Below, in pieces: positions 38,260 to 47,459 of a stretch of DNA of 64,000 nt. The notes under the pieces are model-generated. The model ran no database searches. It was not told the DNA's origin and saw only the letters and a list, made by a program, of their open reading frames with translations. Location: assembly GCA_018827375.1 (NCBI GenBank), contig JAHJYW010000032.1, positions 62,001-126,000 on the forward strand, read 5' to 3'. Source of the DNA: Alphaproteobacteria bacterium. Its GTDB lineage: Bacteria > Pseudomonadota > Alphaproteobacteria > Caulobacterales > Hyphomonadaceae. Both the position numbers and the translations under genes were made by a program. Numbering within the stretch: position 1 is the stretch's first letter; each line of letters begins with the position of its first letter.

Positions 38260-38478
38260 ATGACGAATGATAATGAACCTCAGACTGGTGGCCATTCGCA
38301 TGAGCCCCCGGCCCCTCCGCCACGCCCAAAGGCAAAGCGGGTCTGGCTCCTATGGCTGCTCCCCTTTGCCGGGGTTGTCCTTATCGCCTGGTATGTGCTG
38401 CGCGGCGGGCTCGACCGCTCGCATACATTCGAGGAAGTGACGGATATCGTGGTCGAGCCGTTCGACGGGAAACCCTAG
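38260..38478 (+). CDS. Small single-pass membrane protein, possibly shortened by an amber stop
   Basis: 72 residues: Pro-rich N-terminus (about 15-28), one membrane span (LLWLLPFAGVVLIAWYVL) and a short C-terminal tail. No family recognised. The TAG at 38476 is followed in the same frame by 45 further sense codons to a TGA at 38614, which overlaps a downstream ATG (38609) by 8 nt. That arrangement is typical of a real gene end, so the tail may have been lost through one base change. Confidence 0.6.
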   Translation: MTNDNEPQTGGHSHEPPAPPPRPKAKRVWLLWLLPFAGVVLIAWYVLRGGLDRSHTFEEVTDIVVEPFDGKP

Positions 38479-38658
38479 CCGACCTATCCCTGCATCCTGC
38501 CCTCTGACGGGACATCTGAATGCGGACCGTATGGAAGCAAAGGTATCGCTACGCGCGAGCCTGCCCTAGGCTTCAGGTTCCTGAAACCAGACGGCTGGGA
38601 TACGCGCGATGCTTGAGTACACTGTGACGGCGAGGCGCGGGCGAAAGAGGCCGTACTG

Positions 38659-38988
38659 GTGATCGATACAGACCTCAAGGGGCGGCTCGACGCGTTCAAT
38701 CCGGCGGAACTGTTACTGGCATCTGTGGCTGCCTGCATGCTGAAAGGCGTGGAGCGCGTGACGCCGATGCTCGAATTCCAACTTCGCGGCATCGAAATCA
38801 GCCTGCACGGCATACGCCAGGATTCTCCGCCGAAAATGGTGTCCATTGCCTATGAGATTGTGGTGGACAGTGACGAGACGGATCACCGGCTCGAATTGCT
38901 GCACAAGAACGTCCGGAAATTCGGCACGATTTCGAATACGGTGGCAGAGGCACTAGACCTGTCGGGTTCGATGACGCGCAAGGCTTAG
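38659..38988 (+). CDS. OsmC-family protein with disrupted N-terminus
   Basis: 109 residues of the OsmC/Ohr fold: FNPAELLLASVAACMLKGVER contains the conserved Cys region. OsmC proteins reduce organic peroxides through two Cys; only one Cys (in VAACML) is evident here, so this may be a YhfA-like non-canonical member. The GTG start at 38659 omits the first strand. ATG at 38609 begins MLEYTVTA in another frame, and the bases just before 38659 encode CDGEARAKEAVLV in the OsmC frame, so the 5' end looks frameshifted near 38630. It may be a pseudogene or be expressed from the GTG. Confidence 0.6.
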   Translation: MIDTDLKGRLDAFNPAELLLASVAACMLKGVERVTPMLEFQLRGIEISLHGIRQDSPPKMVSIAYEIVVDSDETDHRLELLHKNVRKFGTISNTVAEALDLSGSMTRKA

Positions 38989-39014
38989 CAGCACTGGCGC
39001 CATCGGGAGAAGCG

Positions 39015-39046
39015 CATCCCCCTCATCGCTGAGCGACAGGGGGATG
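39015..39046. terminator. Hairpin between convergent OsmC-like and lipoprotein genes
   Basis: CATCCCCCT / AGGGGGATG, a 9-bp perfect stem with a 14-nt loop, followed by GCTTTAG on the plus strand. Tail is weak. Convergent position between the two genes supports a terminator role. Confidence 0.5.
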
Positions 39047-39070
39047 GCTTTAGATCGTTTCAGGCCTGGA

Positions 39071-39328
39071 TCATTCCGGGTCGGTTGCGTCTTCGGCAGC
39101 GTCGTGAACGGCGTCGACAGGATCGGTATTTTCATTGCCCGTCACTTCGTCGATCGCTTCGCCGGCATTTTCGAGCATGCCGTCATCGTGGTCGACCTCA
39201 CCCGTTACGGCTTCCTCAATGGCGGAATCCATCTTCTCGCCTGTCTTCTCGGCACTCGAATTCTCGCCACATGCGGCCAGCATGAGAAGGCCGGCCAGCA
39301 TCAGGCCTGTCGTTTTCAATTTCCGCAT
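39071..39328 (-). CDS. Small acidic lipoprotein
   Basis: 85 residues: signal peptide MRKLKTTGLMLAGLLMLAAC with lipobox LAAC, then an acidic, low-complexity tail rich in Glu, Asp and Ala with repeated EAI-type segments. Start at 39328 with AGGAG. Resembles entericidin-like or uncharacterised envelope lipoproteins; no domain recognised. Confidence 0.7.
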   Translation of the reverse strand: MRKLKTTGLMLAGLLMLAACGENSSAEKTGEKMDSAIEEAVTGEVDHDDGMLENAGEAIDEVTGNENTDPVDAVHDAAEDATDPE

Positions 39329-39470
39329 TTTACTGCTCCTGTTGTATTCTTCAGATCGTCGGACAGGGACGCATTTCCCCGGAGCCCGGTCCTGCCTGCG
39401 ATGGCGAGCGTGGACTGCCGCCAGCATGATCGCATCGCCGTCGATTCGCAATGTCTGGTCGAAATGCGCG

Positions 39471-40304
39471 CTAAGCGAGGCTGGCTGCCAGTCGCCTGAA
39501 GTCAGCCTGCGTCAGCGTCTCCGCCCGCGCGGTTGGGTCGATGTCGACGCTCTGGAGCCATTCTTCGGCTTTGAAACCGCGCTTCTTGGCGAAAGGTTTC
39601 AGGGCTGCGCGCATCATCTTGCGGCGCTGGCCGAAGGCGGCGCCGGTGATCTGTTCGAGCAGGTCGATATGCTGGAAGCGCTGTTCGGCGGGCAGGGGCT
39701 CGAGCACGGCGACTGCGCTGTCGACCTTGGGCGGCGGCGAAAAGGCACCGGGCGGCAGCGTGAAGGAGATGTAAGGGCGCGTGGCAGACTGGGCGAGCAC
39801 GGCGAGGCGGCCGTAATGATCTGTGTCCGGTGCAGCGCAGATGCGCTCAGCGACTTCCTTCTGAAACATAAGTGCCATCTCGCCACGCCAGTCACCGGCC
39901 TTGAGCCAGCCGACAAGGAGGGGCGTGCCGACATTATAGGGCAGGTTGGCGATGATCATCGCAGGCTGCGTGGCGCCAGCCTCCTCGACCAGTTTCTCAA
40001 AATTGACCTTACGGGCATCCTTCTGGATGACGATGAGGCGGCCTTCGCGGGCCGCGGGCCAGAGCGTCAGCGCCTCGGCAAAGCGTGGGTCTGTCTCGAC
40101 TGCGATGACAGTGCCGGCGCCTTCATCGAGCAGGGCGCGCGTCAGTCCGCCTGGGCCTGGGCCGACTTCGATGACAACACGGTCTTTCACCGGGCCCGCG
40201 GCAAGGGCGGCGCGGTGCAGGATGCTGGGGTCGAACAGGAAATGCTGGCCGAGCGCCTTGCGGGCCGGGGCGTCTGTCAGTTCCGGTCGGTTCATATCGG
40301 TCAT
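39471..40304 (-). CDS. rsmA: 16S rRNA (adenine(1518)-N6/adenine(1519)-N6)-dimethyltransferase RsmA
   Basis: 277 residues. KALGQHFLFD and the SAM-binding VIEVGPGPGGLTR, and the catalytic motif IANLPYNV are visible. Dimethylates two adenines of the 16S 3' end. The start at 40304 (MTDMNRPEL) overlaps the pdxA stop as ATGA; the long upstream frame lies within pdxA. Confidence 0.96.
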   Translation of the reverse strand: MTDMNRPELTDAPARKALGQHFLFDPSILHRAALAAGPVKDRVVIEVGPGPGGLTRALLDEGAGTVIAVETDPRFAEALTLWPAAREGRLIVIQKDARKVNFEKLVEEAGATQPAMIIANLPYNVGTPLLVGWLKAGDWRGEMALMFQKEVAERICAAPDTDHYGRLAVLAQSATRPYISFTLPPGAFSPPPKVDSAVAVLEPLPAEQRFQHIDLLEQITGAAFGQRRKMMRAALKPFAKKRGFKAEEWLQSVDIDPTARAETLTQADFRRLAASLA

Positions 40305-41314
40305 GCTGGGGCGCTCGCGCGGGCTTCGGTCATGGAGGCGGCCAGGCGGATGGCGGCGATAAGGCTGTCCGGCCGCGTGGTGCCTGCGGCGGCGGCATCG
40401 TAGGCTGTGCCATGGTCCGGGCTGGTGCGCACGACGGGCAGGCCGAGGGTGACGTTCACGCCGCCCCACATGTCCAGCGTCTTGACCGGAATGAGGCCCT
40501 GATCATGCGTCATGGCGATGACAGCGTCATAGGCGCCGCCGAGCGCCTCGGCAAAGACCGTGTCACCAGGGCGTGCGTCCGACATGTCCACGCCGGCGAG
40601 GCGCAGGGCATGGGCAGCGGGATTGATGACCGAGATTTCTTCCTTCCCGATCGTGCCGCCTTCGCCCGCATGCGGATTCAGCCCGGTAAAGGCGATGCGC
40701 GGCGTGGCGACGCCGAAATCCCGGCGCAGGGACGCGGCAACGATTTGGCCGATCTGTACCAGGCCGGGGACGGTCAGCGCATAGCCTACGGTCATGAGCG
40801 GAATGTGGATCGTGGCGAGCGCAACGCGCAGGCCGCCGCCGACGAGCATCATGACCGGCTTGGGCGGCGGGCTATGCGGGTCGGCGCAAAGGTGCGCGAC
40901 GTATTCAGTGTGGCCGGGATAAGCAAAGCCGGCGCCATAGAGCAGGGCCTTGTTGATCGGATTGGTGACAACGCCGCCTGCCAGTCCCTCCAGCGCGTGG
41001 GACGTGGCCAGTGCAATCGAACGGATGATGGCGGGTGCGGCCTCGGCGTGTGGCTTGCCGGGCCGGATGTCGGGCACATCATTGAGCGTGAGCACGGGCA
41101 GGGCGTGCGGAAACACATCCGCGGCCTCTTCCGGTGAGGCAATCTCGCGGACGGGAAGGTCCGCAGGATAAAGTGCCGGAGAACTGATGGCGTAGAACGC
41201 CAAGCGCGGATTGGCCCGCAACTGGCGCCAGGCATCCGCCGTGATGGCGGGGCCACAGCCAGCGGGGTCGCCCATGGTCAATGCCAGCGGCAGGAAGGGA
41301 GTGCTTTGGGTCAC
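40301..41314 (-). CDS. pdxA: 4-hydroxythreonine-4-phosphate dehydrogenase PdxA
   Basis: Pyridoxal-phosphate pathway enzyme. 337 residues from a GTG at 41314 (VTQSTPFLPLALTMGDPAG), which gives the usual short N-terminus before LALTMGDPAG. A TTG at 41350 would add 12 residues; neither site has a strong Shine-Dalgarno sequence, so the start is uncertain. Metal ligands are visible in GHTEYVAHL, GLNPHAGEGG and MTHDQGLIPVK. Middle of lptD-surA-pdxA-rsmA. Confidence 0.93.
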   Translation of the reverse strand: MTQSTPFLPLALTMGDPAGCGPAITADAWRQLRANPRLAFYAISSPALYPADLPVREIASPEEAADVFPHALPVLTLNDVPDIRPGKPHAEAAPAIIRSIALATSHALEGLAGGVVTNPINKALLYGAGFAYPGHTEYVAHLCADPHSPPPKPVMMLVGGGLRVALATIHIPLMTVGYALTVPGLVQIGQIVAASLRRDFGVATPRIAFTGLNPHAGEGGTIGKEEISVINPAAHALRLAGVDMSDARPGDTVFAEALGGAYDAVIAMTHDQGLIPVKTLDMWGGVNVTLGLPVVRTSPDHGTAYDAAAAGTTRPDSLIAAIRLAASMTEARASAPA

Positions 41315-41353
41315 GCGCGGAGGTGTGGTTCCAAACGCGTAATCACGCAAGCC

Positions 41354-42598
41354 CTAACGATAGATGATGGTGGCTTCGCGGCGCAGGTTGCGCAGCTCGC
41401 GCTCGGAGATCATGCCGAGTTCGCGGTTCTTGATGCTGCCCTTCAGATCGTCGCGCGAGGGCAGGGCCTCGACGCCGTCATTGCGCTCGCAGACATACAT
41501 GGTGGCGAGGCCGCCGGAGGCCGCAAAGATGGCCGTGGGCTGGCCGACATCGACAGCCATTACCAGATCCTTGCCCTCGGGGCCAAGCTCGTCAATGTTG
41601 ATCTCGTCAAGGTCTGTAGCGCGCAGGTTCGTCTTGGAGTTGGCGATGCTCTGCACGTCGTCACAGGTCTTGATCTGGTCCATGGCGGCTTGCAGGTCTT
41701 CCTCATTGCCGTCGGATACGAAGAGGCGCTTGAGATTGACCTTGGTCACAGCCTGGCTTGGCTCGCGCTTGTTGGCGACAAGCAGGATGTAGACGCCATT
41801 TTCGACAGCAATAGGCTCGAGCAGACCGGGTTGTCCGATGCCTGAGACCGCTGCAGCCAGTTCCGGCGCGAGGTCTTCTGTGGAAATCCAGCCCATGTCA
41901 CCGCCCGTTGCAGCGGTTGGCGCCGACGAGATGCGTTGGGCTGCGACGCGGAAGTCTGCGCCTTGTTTCAGCTGGTCAAGAACGGTTGTGGCGGCCGAGA
42001 GGGCCTGAGCCTTGGTGTCTTCGTCCGGGGCGAAGAGGAAGATTTCCGACACGCGATACTGGGTCTTCTTGGATGCCGTGCGCATGCGCTCAAGCTGGTC
42101 ATCGACCTGGTTTTCGGACACGCGGATACGCGAGCCATAGAGGCCGCTCATGACGCGGTTCCAGGCAATCTCCGCGCGCATCTGCTCTTCCAGGCTGGAC
42201 GGGTTCACGCCGGACTCAAGCAGCTGGGCTTTCAACTGGTCACCGGTAGAGCCGCCTTGGCGGGCCATGTCTTCAACCGCGCCGTCGATTTCGCTTGGGT
42301 CGATCTCCATGTCGAATTCGGAGGCCTTCTCCAGCTGGAGGCTTTCATCGATCAGCTGTTCAAGGGCCTGGCCTGTGATCTGCTGTATCTGCTCGGGGCT
42401 CGGCTGCTGTCCGCCGAGGCTGAGCAGGAGCAGGCGGGCGCGCTGGCGCACATCCGAGTAGGAAATCGGCTTGTCATTGACCACCGCGGCAATGCCTTCA
42501 AGCGCCAGGCGGCCAGAATCCGTTGGCTCCTGCGCATTGGCGACGCCTGCAGCAGACAGTGCGAACAGGGAGGCAGCGACGAGTAACTGACGAACCAT
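41354..42598 (-). CDS. surA: Periplasmic chaperone / peptidyl-prolyl isomerase SurA
   Basis: 414 residues. Signal peptide (cleavage near GVANAQE), SurA N-terminal domain (about 35-170: EGIAAVVNDKPISYSDVRQR) and one clear parvulin domain (about 190-290, VSEIFLFAPDEDTK). Escorts outer-membrane proteins to BAM. Start at 42598 with GGAGAG; the longer frame lacks a signal at its beginning. Downstream of lptD, whose assembly depends on SurA in E. coli. Confidence 0.9.
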   Translation of the reverse strand: MVRQLLVAASLFALSAAGVANAQEPTDSGRLALEGIAAVVNDKPISYSDVRQRARLLLLSLGGQQPSPEQIQQITGQALEQLIDESLQLEKASEFDMEIDPSEIDGAVEDMARQGGSTGDQLKAQLLESGVNPSSLEEQMRAEIAWNRVMSGLYGSRIRVSENQVDDQLERMRTASKKTQYRVSEIFLFAPDEDTKAQALSAATTVLDQLKQGADFRVAAQRISSAPTAATGGDMGWISTEDLAPELAAAVSGIGQPGLLEPIAVENGVYILLVANKREPSQAVTKVNLKRLFVSDGNEEDLQAAMDQIKTCDDVQSIANSKTNLRATDLDEINIDELGPEGKDLVMAVDVGQPTAIFAASGGLATMYVCERNDGVEALPSRDDLKGSIKNRELGMISERELRNLRREATIIYR

Positions 42599-42765
42599 GT
42601 ATTCTCTCCATTGAGCCCCCAGCCGGGCCCAAACATATAACTGATGCGGACCATACAAGTCCTGTCGCAAGGCGCAACGGATCAGGGCAGTCATGCCTGA
42701 ATCGTTACAGAAAAATCAGGTTCGTCAACATGCTGGCACTGGGGTGGCCGACCGGCTGGCCCGAA

Positions 42766-44955
42766 TCAATCAAATTCGCTTGATCCGAACTCGCCGATGG
42801 ATTTGAGCGAGAAGCGGAACTGGATGCCTTCTGACGGACCCAGCGTGCGGTCGTTCAGTTCGGAGCGCTGGTAAACGAGTTCAAACCTTGAGCAGTCGTC
42901 TTCATAGGCGACGCCGAATTCGCGCTTGGCATTCAGGTTACCCACGATATCGCGCAGCTGGCCAAAAATGACCGAGTAACGCTTGGTTACCTGGAACTCG
43001 CCGCGCATGAATATGCCTTCATCAGGGTTGCCGCCCGGGCTCACGCGCTCGTTGATGTTGTAGTACTGGGCGACGGCGCGCAAACGCTTGTAGTTCGTAC
43101 TGAGGCGCGCATCGATCCGGTTCAGCTTGTACCCGTCATCATCCAGGCGCACGCGCGTGTCCAGCTTGAGCGCGCTGCCGAAATCGGCTGACGCCGACGC
43201 GACCCAGTCGGATGACGTGCCGTCGAGATTGCTGGCGACGTCGAAATTCGGGTCTGTGCGCGAGCGCCAGCGACGGCCCAGCGTGGTGCTGAACTCAGGC
43301 CCGTTCTTGAAGACGGCCCGTGCTGTCAGTCCGGCGGCAGCTTTTCCGTCGCCTTCATAGAGGTCGTAATTGCCAAAGCCATTGGCCTCAAACAGGTCGC
43401 CTTCATCGAACTCGAAGAGTGCGCTGTCCTCGATGGGGATGGCCGTGCCGTTGACGTTCGAGAAGCCCCAGGCGGCCATCACGGTGGGTTCCACCATCAG
43501 GTCAACGACCTTGCCCGGGCGCACCAGCGGATAGGAGAGGCGTGCGCCGGCATTGCCCACCGCGCGGCTGACATCGGGCTCACCCGAAACGTCTTCATTG
43601 AGCGCGTAATAGTCTGCACGGAGTTCGGCGAAGGGCTCAAATGTGAATCCGCCCGGCAGGATGTTCAGATCGGACCACTCACCGCCGACGCTGACGCGCT
43701 GGCTGTTCAGGCCGTTTTCCCGCGTGAGCATGGCAGACGAAGCATTGACGGCCGCAAAGCCGTAATCCCCGAGGTCCCAGTATTTTTCGCTGAAGAATAC
43801 GGGCGCGACCGTTGGAAGGCTTTTGGAATCATCGGCTCCGCGCAAGCCCTGGAAATCCAGCACGGCGATGTCGGTGTAATAGCTGTTGCCCTGACCCACT
43901 GCAAAAATCTGGGACAGCAAGCGCCGTGGCTGACTGCTGTAGATGCCGCGGCGTTCGCCCTGGCCGTCGATGTCATAGCGCCGGTCGTAGAGATCGTCGG
44001 ACTGAGCCTCGACCCCGAAACCCCATTGCCATTCGGGGCTGATCGCGAAGAGACCCTTGCCATAGACGTGGCCACGCCATTTCTCGTCGCCGAACGTGAC
44101 GCCATCGCTGTCGAAATCGGCTTCGTGCGTGATGCTTGTATTGATCTTGATGCCGCCGGAATAGAATCGCTTCCGATAATCGAGTTCAAGCAGCGGGTTC
44201 ACATTGGCGCTGACCATCGGCGAGATGGTCAGGTCCTGCGACTCCGAAATCGCCCAGTAATAGGGTTGCTGGTAGAAGGTGCCGAGCTTGGACGAGAGAC
44301 CGCCTGAAGGGACGAGGAAGCCCGAGCGGCGGTCTGATGATGGGTCCGGATGAGAGAGATAGGGCAGGTAGAAGACCGGAATGCCGCCAACTTCTATGAT
44401 CGCGTCACGGTACGAGATCATCTGGCTTTCCTGATCCAGCACCGCGCGCCGGGCGCGCAGCGACCAGGTCGGGGTTGTATCGTCGCCGCAAAGCTCACAG
44501 GACGTGTAGATGACCTGCTCAAGCGCGTTCACGCCGTCTTTCTTGCGGATCGCGGAATTGGCAACGATTGTTGCCCCTTCAGGCAGGCGGGCCGAGAAGC
44601 CGATGGCATAGCCGTCCGCGAGATCTGAATTCACTTCGACTTCGTCGGCAAACTGCTGTGACCCGTCAGTATCAACAATAATGACATTGCCGGTGGCGCG
44701 GACGCGGTCTGTGGTCTTGTTGTAGATGATGCGGTCGGCGCGCAGCACGCGGCCTTCATACAGCGCCTCGACATTGCCTTCGGCAACGACACTGTTTTCT
44801 TCGCGCAATTCATAGATGTAATCGGCTTCGAGAACGACGTGTTCCGTCAGTTTGTCTGACGGCGTGGCGACCTCGGACGGTTCCTGTGCGTGCGCTGAGA
44901 GGACCCCGGATGACACCAGACCCAATGCCGCGGCGTAGAGAAGCCAATTCGCCAA
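42766..44955 (-). CDS. lptD: LPS-assembly protein LptD
   Basis: 729-residue outer-membrane barrel that inserts LPS into the outer leaflet. Signal peptide to about residue 23, OstA/LptA-like jellyroll (VVLEADYIYELREENSVVAEGN) and a C-terminal barrel. Cys pair SCELC in the N-domain and another in EDDCSRFELVYQR, which can form disulfides. First gene of the lptD-surA-pdxA-rsmA run; lptF/lptG, often upstream, are absent here. Confidence 0.94.
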   Translation of the reverse strand: MANWLLYAAALGLVSSGVLSAHAQEPSEVATPSDKLTEHVVLEADYIYELREENSVVAEGNVEALYEGRVLRADRIIYNKTTDRVRATGNVIIVDTDGSQQFADEVEVNSDLADGYAIGFSARLPEGATIVANSAIRKKDGVNALEQVIYTSCELCGDDTTPTWSLRARRAVLDQESQMISYRDAIIEVGGIPVFYLPYLSHPDPSSDRRSGFLVPSGGLSSKLGTFYQQPYYWAISESQDLTISPMVSANVNPLLELDYRKRFYSGGIKINTSITHEADFDSDGVTFGDEKWRGHVYGKGLFAISPEWQWGFGVEAQSDDLYDRRYDIDGQGERRGIYSSQPRRLLSQIFAVGQGNSYYTDIAVLDFQGLRGADDSKSLPTVAPVFFSEKYWDLGDYGFAAVNASSAMLTRENGLNSQRVSVGGEWSDLNILPGGFTFEPFAELRADYYALNEDVSGEPDVSRAVGNAGARLSYPLVRPGKVVDLMVEPTVMAAWGFSNVNGTAIPIEDSALFEFDEGDLFEANGFGNYDLYEGDGKAAAGLTARAVFKNGPEFSTTLGRRWRSRTDPNFDVASNLDGTSSDWVASASADFGSALKLDTRVRLDDDGYKLNRIDARLSTNYKRLRAVAQYYNINERVSPGGNPDEGIFMRGEFQVTKRYSVIFGQLRDIVGNLNAKREFGVAYEDDCSRFELVYQRSELNDRTLGPSEGIQFRFSLKSIGEFGSSEFD

Positions 44956-45127
44956 GTCCGGTTTACCTCAGTCACGTCTGCGCATTTGAACGGGCATCAT
45001 ATGCCTGCGCCGGATTGTTGATTTGAGAGGAGGCTTAGAGGTGATGGCGGGGGTCGTCCAGCCATCGCTGGCCTCTGGCAGCATTTTCCTGTCGGGCACG
45101 GTGCTTTCAGAACACAGCGGCCAGCAC
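44956..45127. other. Non-coding gap between dprA remnant and lptD
   Basis: 172 bp that should contain the lptD promoter. I see no coding frame with recognisable content, no terminator with a T-tract and no repeat. Together with the dprA remnant it makes a 0.7-kb stretch without an intact gene. Confidence 0.5.
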
Positions 45128-45667
45128 TCAGACTGTGCGAGCTGCAAGCCCGCCCGGAAGGGTCACGGCGAGACCTGATAGCTCCAGTTCCACAAGAATG
45201 GCTGCACATCGCGCGGCACCAATACAGCAGACACGGGCAATTTCATCGATTGGCATGGGTTTGGGTGAACGGGGTACGCCCACCTCATAGCCTGTCTTAC
45301 GGCAGAAGGCTCCTGATAGATAAGGGTATTTGTGCGGTGGCCCGTAGATTGATGGGCGAGCCCGGCGAGGCCATGACTTCGCGTCCCGCTTCGGGCAATT
45401 GGGGTGGAAATGAGCGATCGAGGACGTTCGGCGACCTCCACGACGACCACGCGGCGTGGACAGTCCGGTGGTGATGCGGTTGTGACGGGGAAATTGTGGG
45501 CCGTGGCTCGATAGCCAAACGGGCTTTCAGAGACGATCAGGCGCTCTGGGGGATCTCGTCCCCACCGCATCAACCGGGAGCGCTGTGATGGGGCCAACAT
45601 TCTGCGTGCGGGCCAGACGGACCCAATCACGACGCTCAGTGTCGCACAGGGGCCGCGCCGGACTCAT
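45128..45667 (-). pseudogene. dprA: Decayed dprA (DNA-processing protein) pseudogene
   Basis: Remnant of the RecA-loading protein DprA, detectable in all three minus-strand frames. The ATG at 45667 overlaps the plsY stop as ATGA and encodes the DprA start (DTERRDWVRLARTQNVGPIT). The rest of the N-domain and most of the Rossmann fold are deleted. Later pieces are PPERLIVSESPFGYRATAHN, then PRHNRITTGLS (next frame), VVVVEVAERPRSLIS (first frame), GREVMASPGSPINLRA (third frame) and the winged-helix tail PMPIDEIARV ... ELSGLAVTLPGGLAARTV. At least four frameshifts and an internal deletion of roughly 0.5 kb; 540 nt remain of about 1.1 kb. Confidence 0.85.
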
Positions 45668-46281
45668 GCTTCCGGCTCGGCCTTCGATTTGCCGAACCTG
45701 GGTTCGGTGCCTTTCAGCAAGCGGCCAATATTTGCCCGGTGAGTCCAGAAAACGAAAACGGAGAGAAGTGTCAGCCCGACCAGAACGACCTCATTGCGCT
45801 CTCCCAGCAGCCATGCGCCGGGAGGAACGAGCACGGCGGCGCTGAGGGCGGCAAGTGAGGAGATGCGGGTGAGCGTGAAGACGATGAGCCAGACCGGCGC
45901 GGCAACGCAGAAGCCCGGCAGCGTCGTGAAGGGCAGGAGGCCGGCATAGGTGGCAACGCCCTTGCCGCCCTTGAAGCCCAGCCAGACGGGATAGCAATGG
46001 CCGACAAAGGCCATGGCGCCCGCCACGAACCCAATCTCGCGACCAAAGAACCAGGTGAAGGCAAAGGCGACGAGGCCGGCCTTCAGGCTGTCGAGGAGCA
46101 GTGTGGCGAGTGCGAGGTCTTTGCGGCCGGTCCGCAGCACGTTCGTGGCGCCAATGCTTTTGGAGCCGATTGCACGGATGTCCCCGAGGCCCGCTGCCTT
46201 GGTAATCAGCAGTCCAAACGGGATCGAGCCTGCGAGATAGCCGCAGGTTACAGCCGCGCCGTATCCCATCCATGCCTGCAT
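45664..46281 (-). CDS. plsY: Acyl-phosphate:glycerol-3-phosphate acyltransferase PlsY
   Basis: 205-residue inner-membrane enzyme with five predicted spans; uses the acyl-phosphate from PlsX. Motif 2 GFKGGKGVATYAG and motif 3 HRANIGRLLKGTEP are intact. Motif 1 reads GSKSIGATNVLRTG, whereas the family consensus is GSGNxGATN; the conserved Ser and the later Arg are kept. It overlapped an ancestral dprA by 4 nt. Confidence 0.92.
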   Translation of the reverse strand: MQAWMGYGAAVTCGYLAGSIPFGLLITKAAGLGDIRAIGSKSIGATNVLRTGRKDLALATLLLDSLKAGLVAFAFTWFFGREIGFVAGAMAFVGHCYPVWLGFKGGKGVATYAGLLPFTTLPGFCVAAPVWLIVFTLTRISSLAALSAAVLVPPGAWLLGERNEVVLVGLTLLSVFVFWTHRANIGRLLKGTEPRFGKSKAEPEA

Positions 46282-46351
46282 GCCGTGTTCTCCCTGCCGC
46301 GTTCAGAGAGATGGTCTACGAACAGTGCCAGCCTGCGGCAAGGGCCTCAGG

Positions 46352-47380
46352 TCAATCGTCGAGCAATGCGGCCCGGATCGGCTCGATCCAGGCTTCCTTT
46401 TCGGGATTGTAGGCGCGGAAATTGGAGGAAAATCCCCAATGGCACCAGCCAAAGTCATTTTCTTCCGCCAATTTGCGAACGGTACGGGTCCAGCGGACCC
46501 GGTCTTCCATCGGCGCCGCATCGAAGGCACCGAATTCACCGAGAAGGAGAGGCTGGTCATGCAGGTCGCGGAATGTGGCGGCGCGCTCGAAGTCAGCCGT
46601 CGCAACGGCGATCTCGGCCTTTGTCCCCCAATGCGTGCCGACCGGCGGCATCGGCTCGAAGAATTCTGCGCCCTGGTGGGTGAAACTGAAGGGGTCGTAA
46701 TAGTGCCATGACAGGATGACACGCGAATCGGCTGGCGGGGCGCTTTGCAACAAGCCGGTCAGCGACCCCCATTCCGCCGTGGCAAGGATGATCCAGCGAT
46801 GTGGCTGGGACTGCCGGATGCTGTGGACGATTCGCTTGTTGAGGGCGTCAGTCCGTTTCGGCGTCATCTTCGTGTGCGGCTCGTTGAGCACTTCAAAGAT
46901 CAGCGAGTCGGGATAGGATTCGTAGTGCTTTGAAAGTTGCTTCCAGATGCTTTCGAGGCGGCGCTCATGCTTGGCCGGTTCCATGTTCAGGTCGTAGTAA
47001 TGATGAACGTTGAGGATGACATTCATATCCTGCGACAGCGCGTAATTGATGATCTCGTCAGTGCGATCAAGGAGGTGGTCTTCGATCTTGTATCGGCCCC
47101 AGGTGCCAGCGTGGGCAGACCATTTGACCGGCAGGCGGATCGTGTCGAACCCGGCCGCCTTGATACGATCGATGTCCTCGAAGCGGACTGTATAGCCCCA
47201 CTCGCCCTCATTCGGCGCTTCAAGCGCGCCGCTCATGTTCATGCAGCGCTGGATGGGTGACTCTGCGTGCAGGCTGGCGGTTTCGCTGCAAGCCGACAGA
47301 GTGGACGAAGCTGCCAAGAGCCACGCGAGTGTGACAGCGGCGTATCTTATTCTGTGTTGCGCATTCCCCATGAAATGCAT
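46352..47380 (-). CDS. Glycoside hydrolase family 5, predicted lipoprotein
   Basis: 342 residues from the ATG at 47380 (a second ATG at 47371 is possible; no strong ribosome site for either). Signal peptide with lipobox LSAC. GH5 barrel with GFDTIRLPVKW, acid/base Glu in FEVLNEPHTKM and nucleophile Glu in PLLLGEFGAFD, followed by GWCHWGF. Likely an exported endo-beta-glucanase or related enzyme tethered in the envelope. Stands between plsY and pyrC on the same strand. Confidence 0.9.
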   Translation of the reverse strand: MHFMGNAQHRIRYAAVTLAWLLAASSTLSACSETASLHAESPIQRCMNMSGALEAPNEGEWGYTVRFEDIDRIKAAGFDTIRLPVKWSAHAGTWGRYKIEDHLLDRTDEIINYALSQDMNVILNVHHYYDLNMEPAKHERRLESIWKQLSKHYESYPDSLIFEVLNEPHTKMTPKRTDALNKRIVHSIRQSQPHRWIILATAEWGSLTGLLQSAPPADSRVILSWHYYDPFSFTHQGAEFFEPMPPVGTHWGTKAEIAVATADFERAATFRDLHDQPLLLGEFGAFDAAPMEDRVRWTRTVRKLAEENDFGWCHWGFSSNFRAYNPEKEAWIEPIRAALLDD

Positions 47381-47459
47381 GTGGCAGCAAGGTTGCCCCC
47401 GGTCAACTTGAAGTGGCCAGGGCGAAAAGTTGAATTGCAGATCGCCCCATTTCGAGGCG

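Noticed and set aside
38484-38846. Minus-strand open frame of 120 codons opposite the OsmC-like gene
   Set aside because: The OsmC motifs on the plus strand explain this region; the minus frame has no recognisable content.
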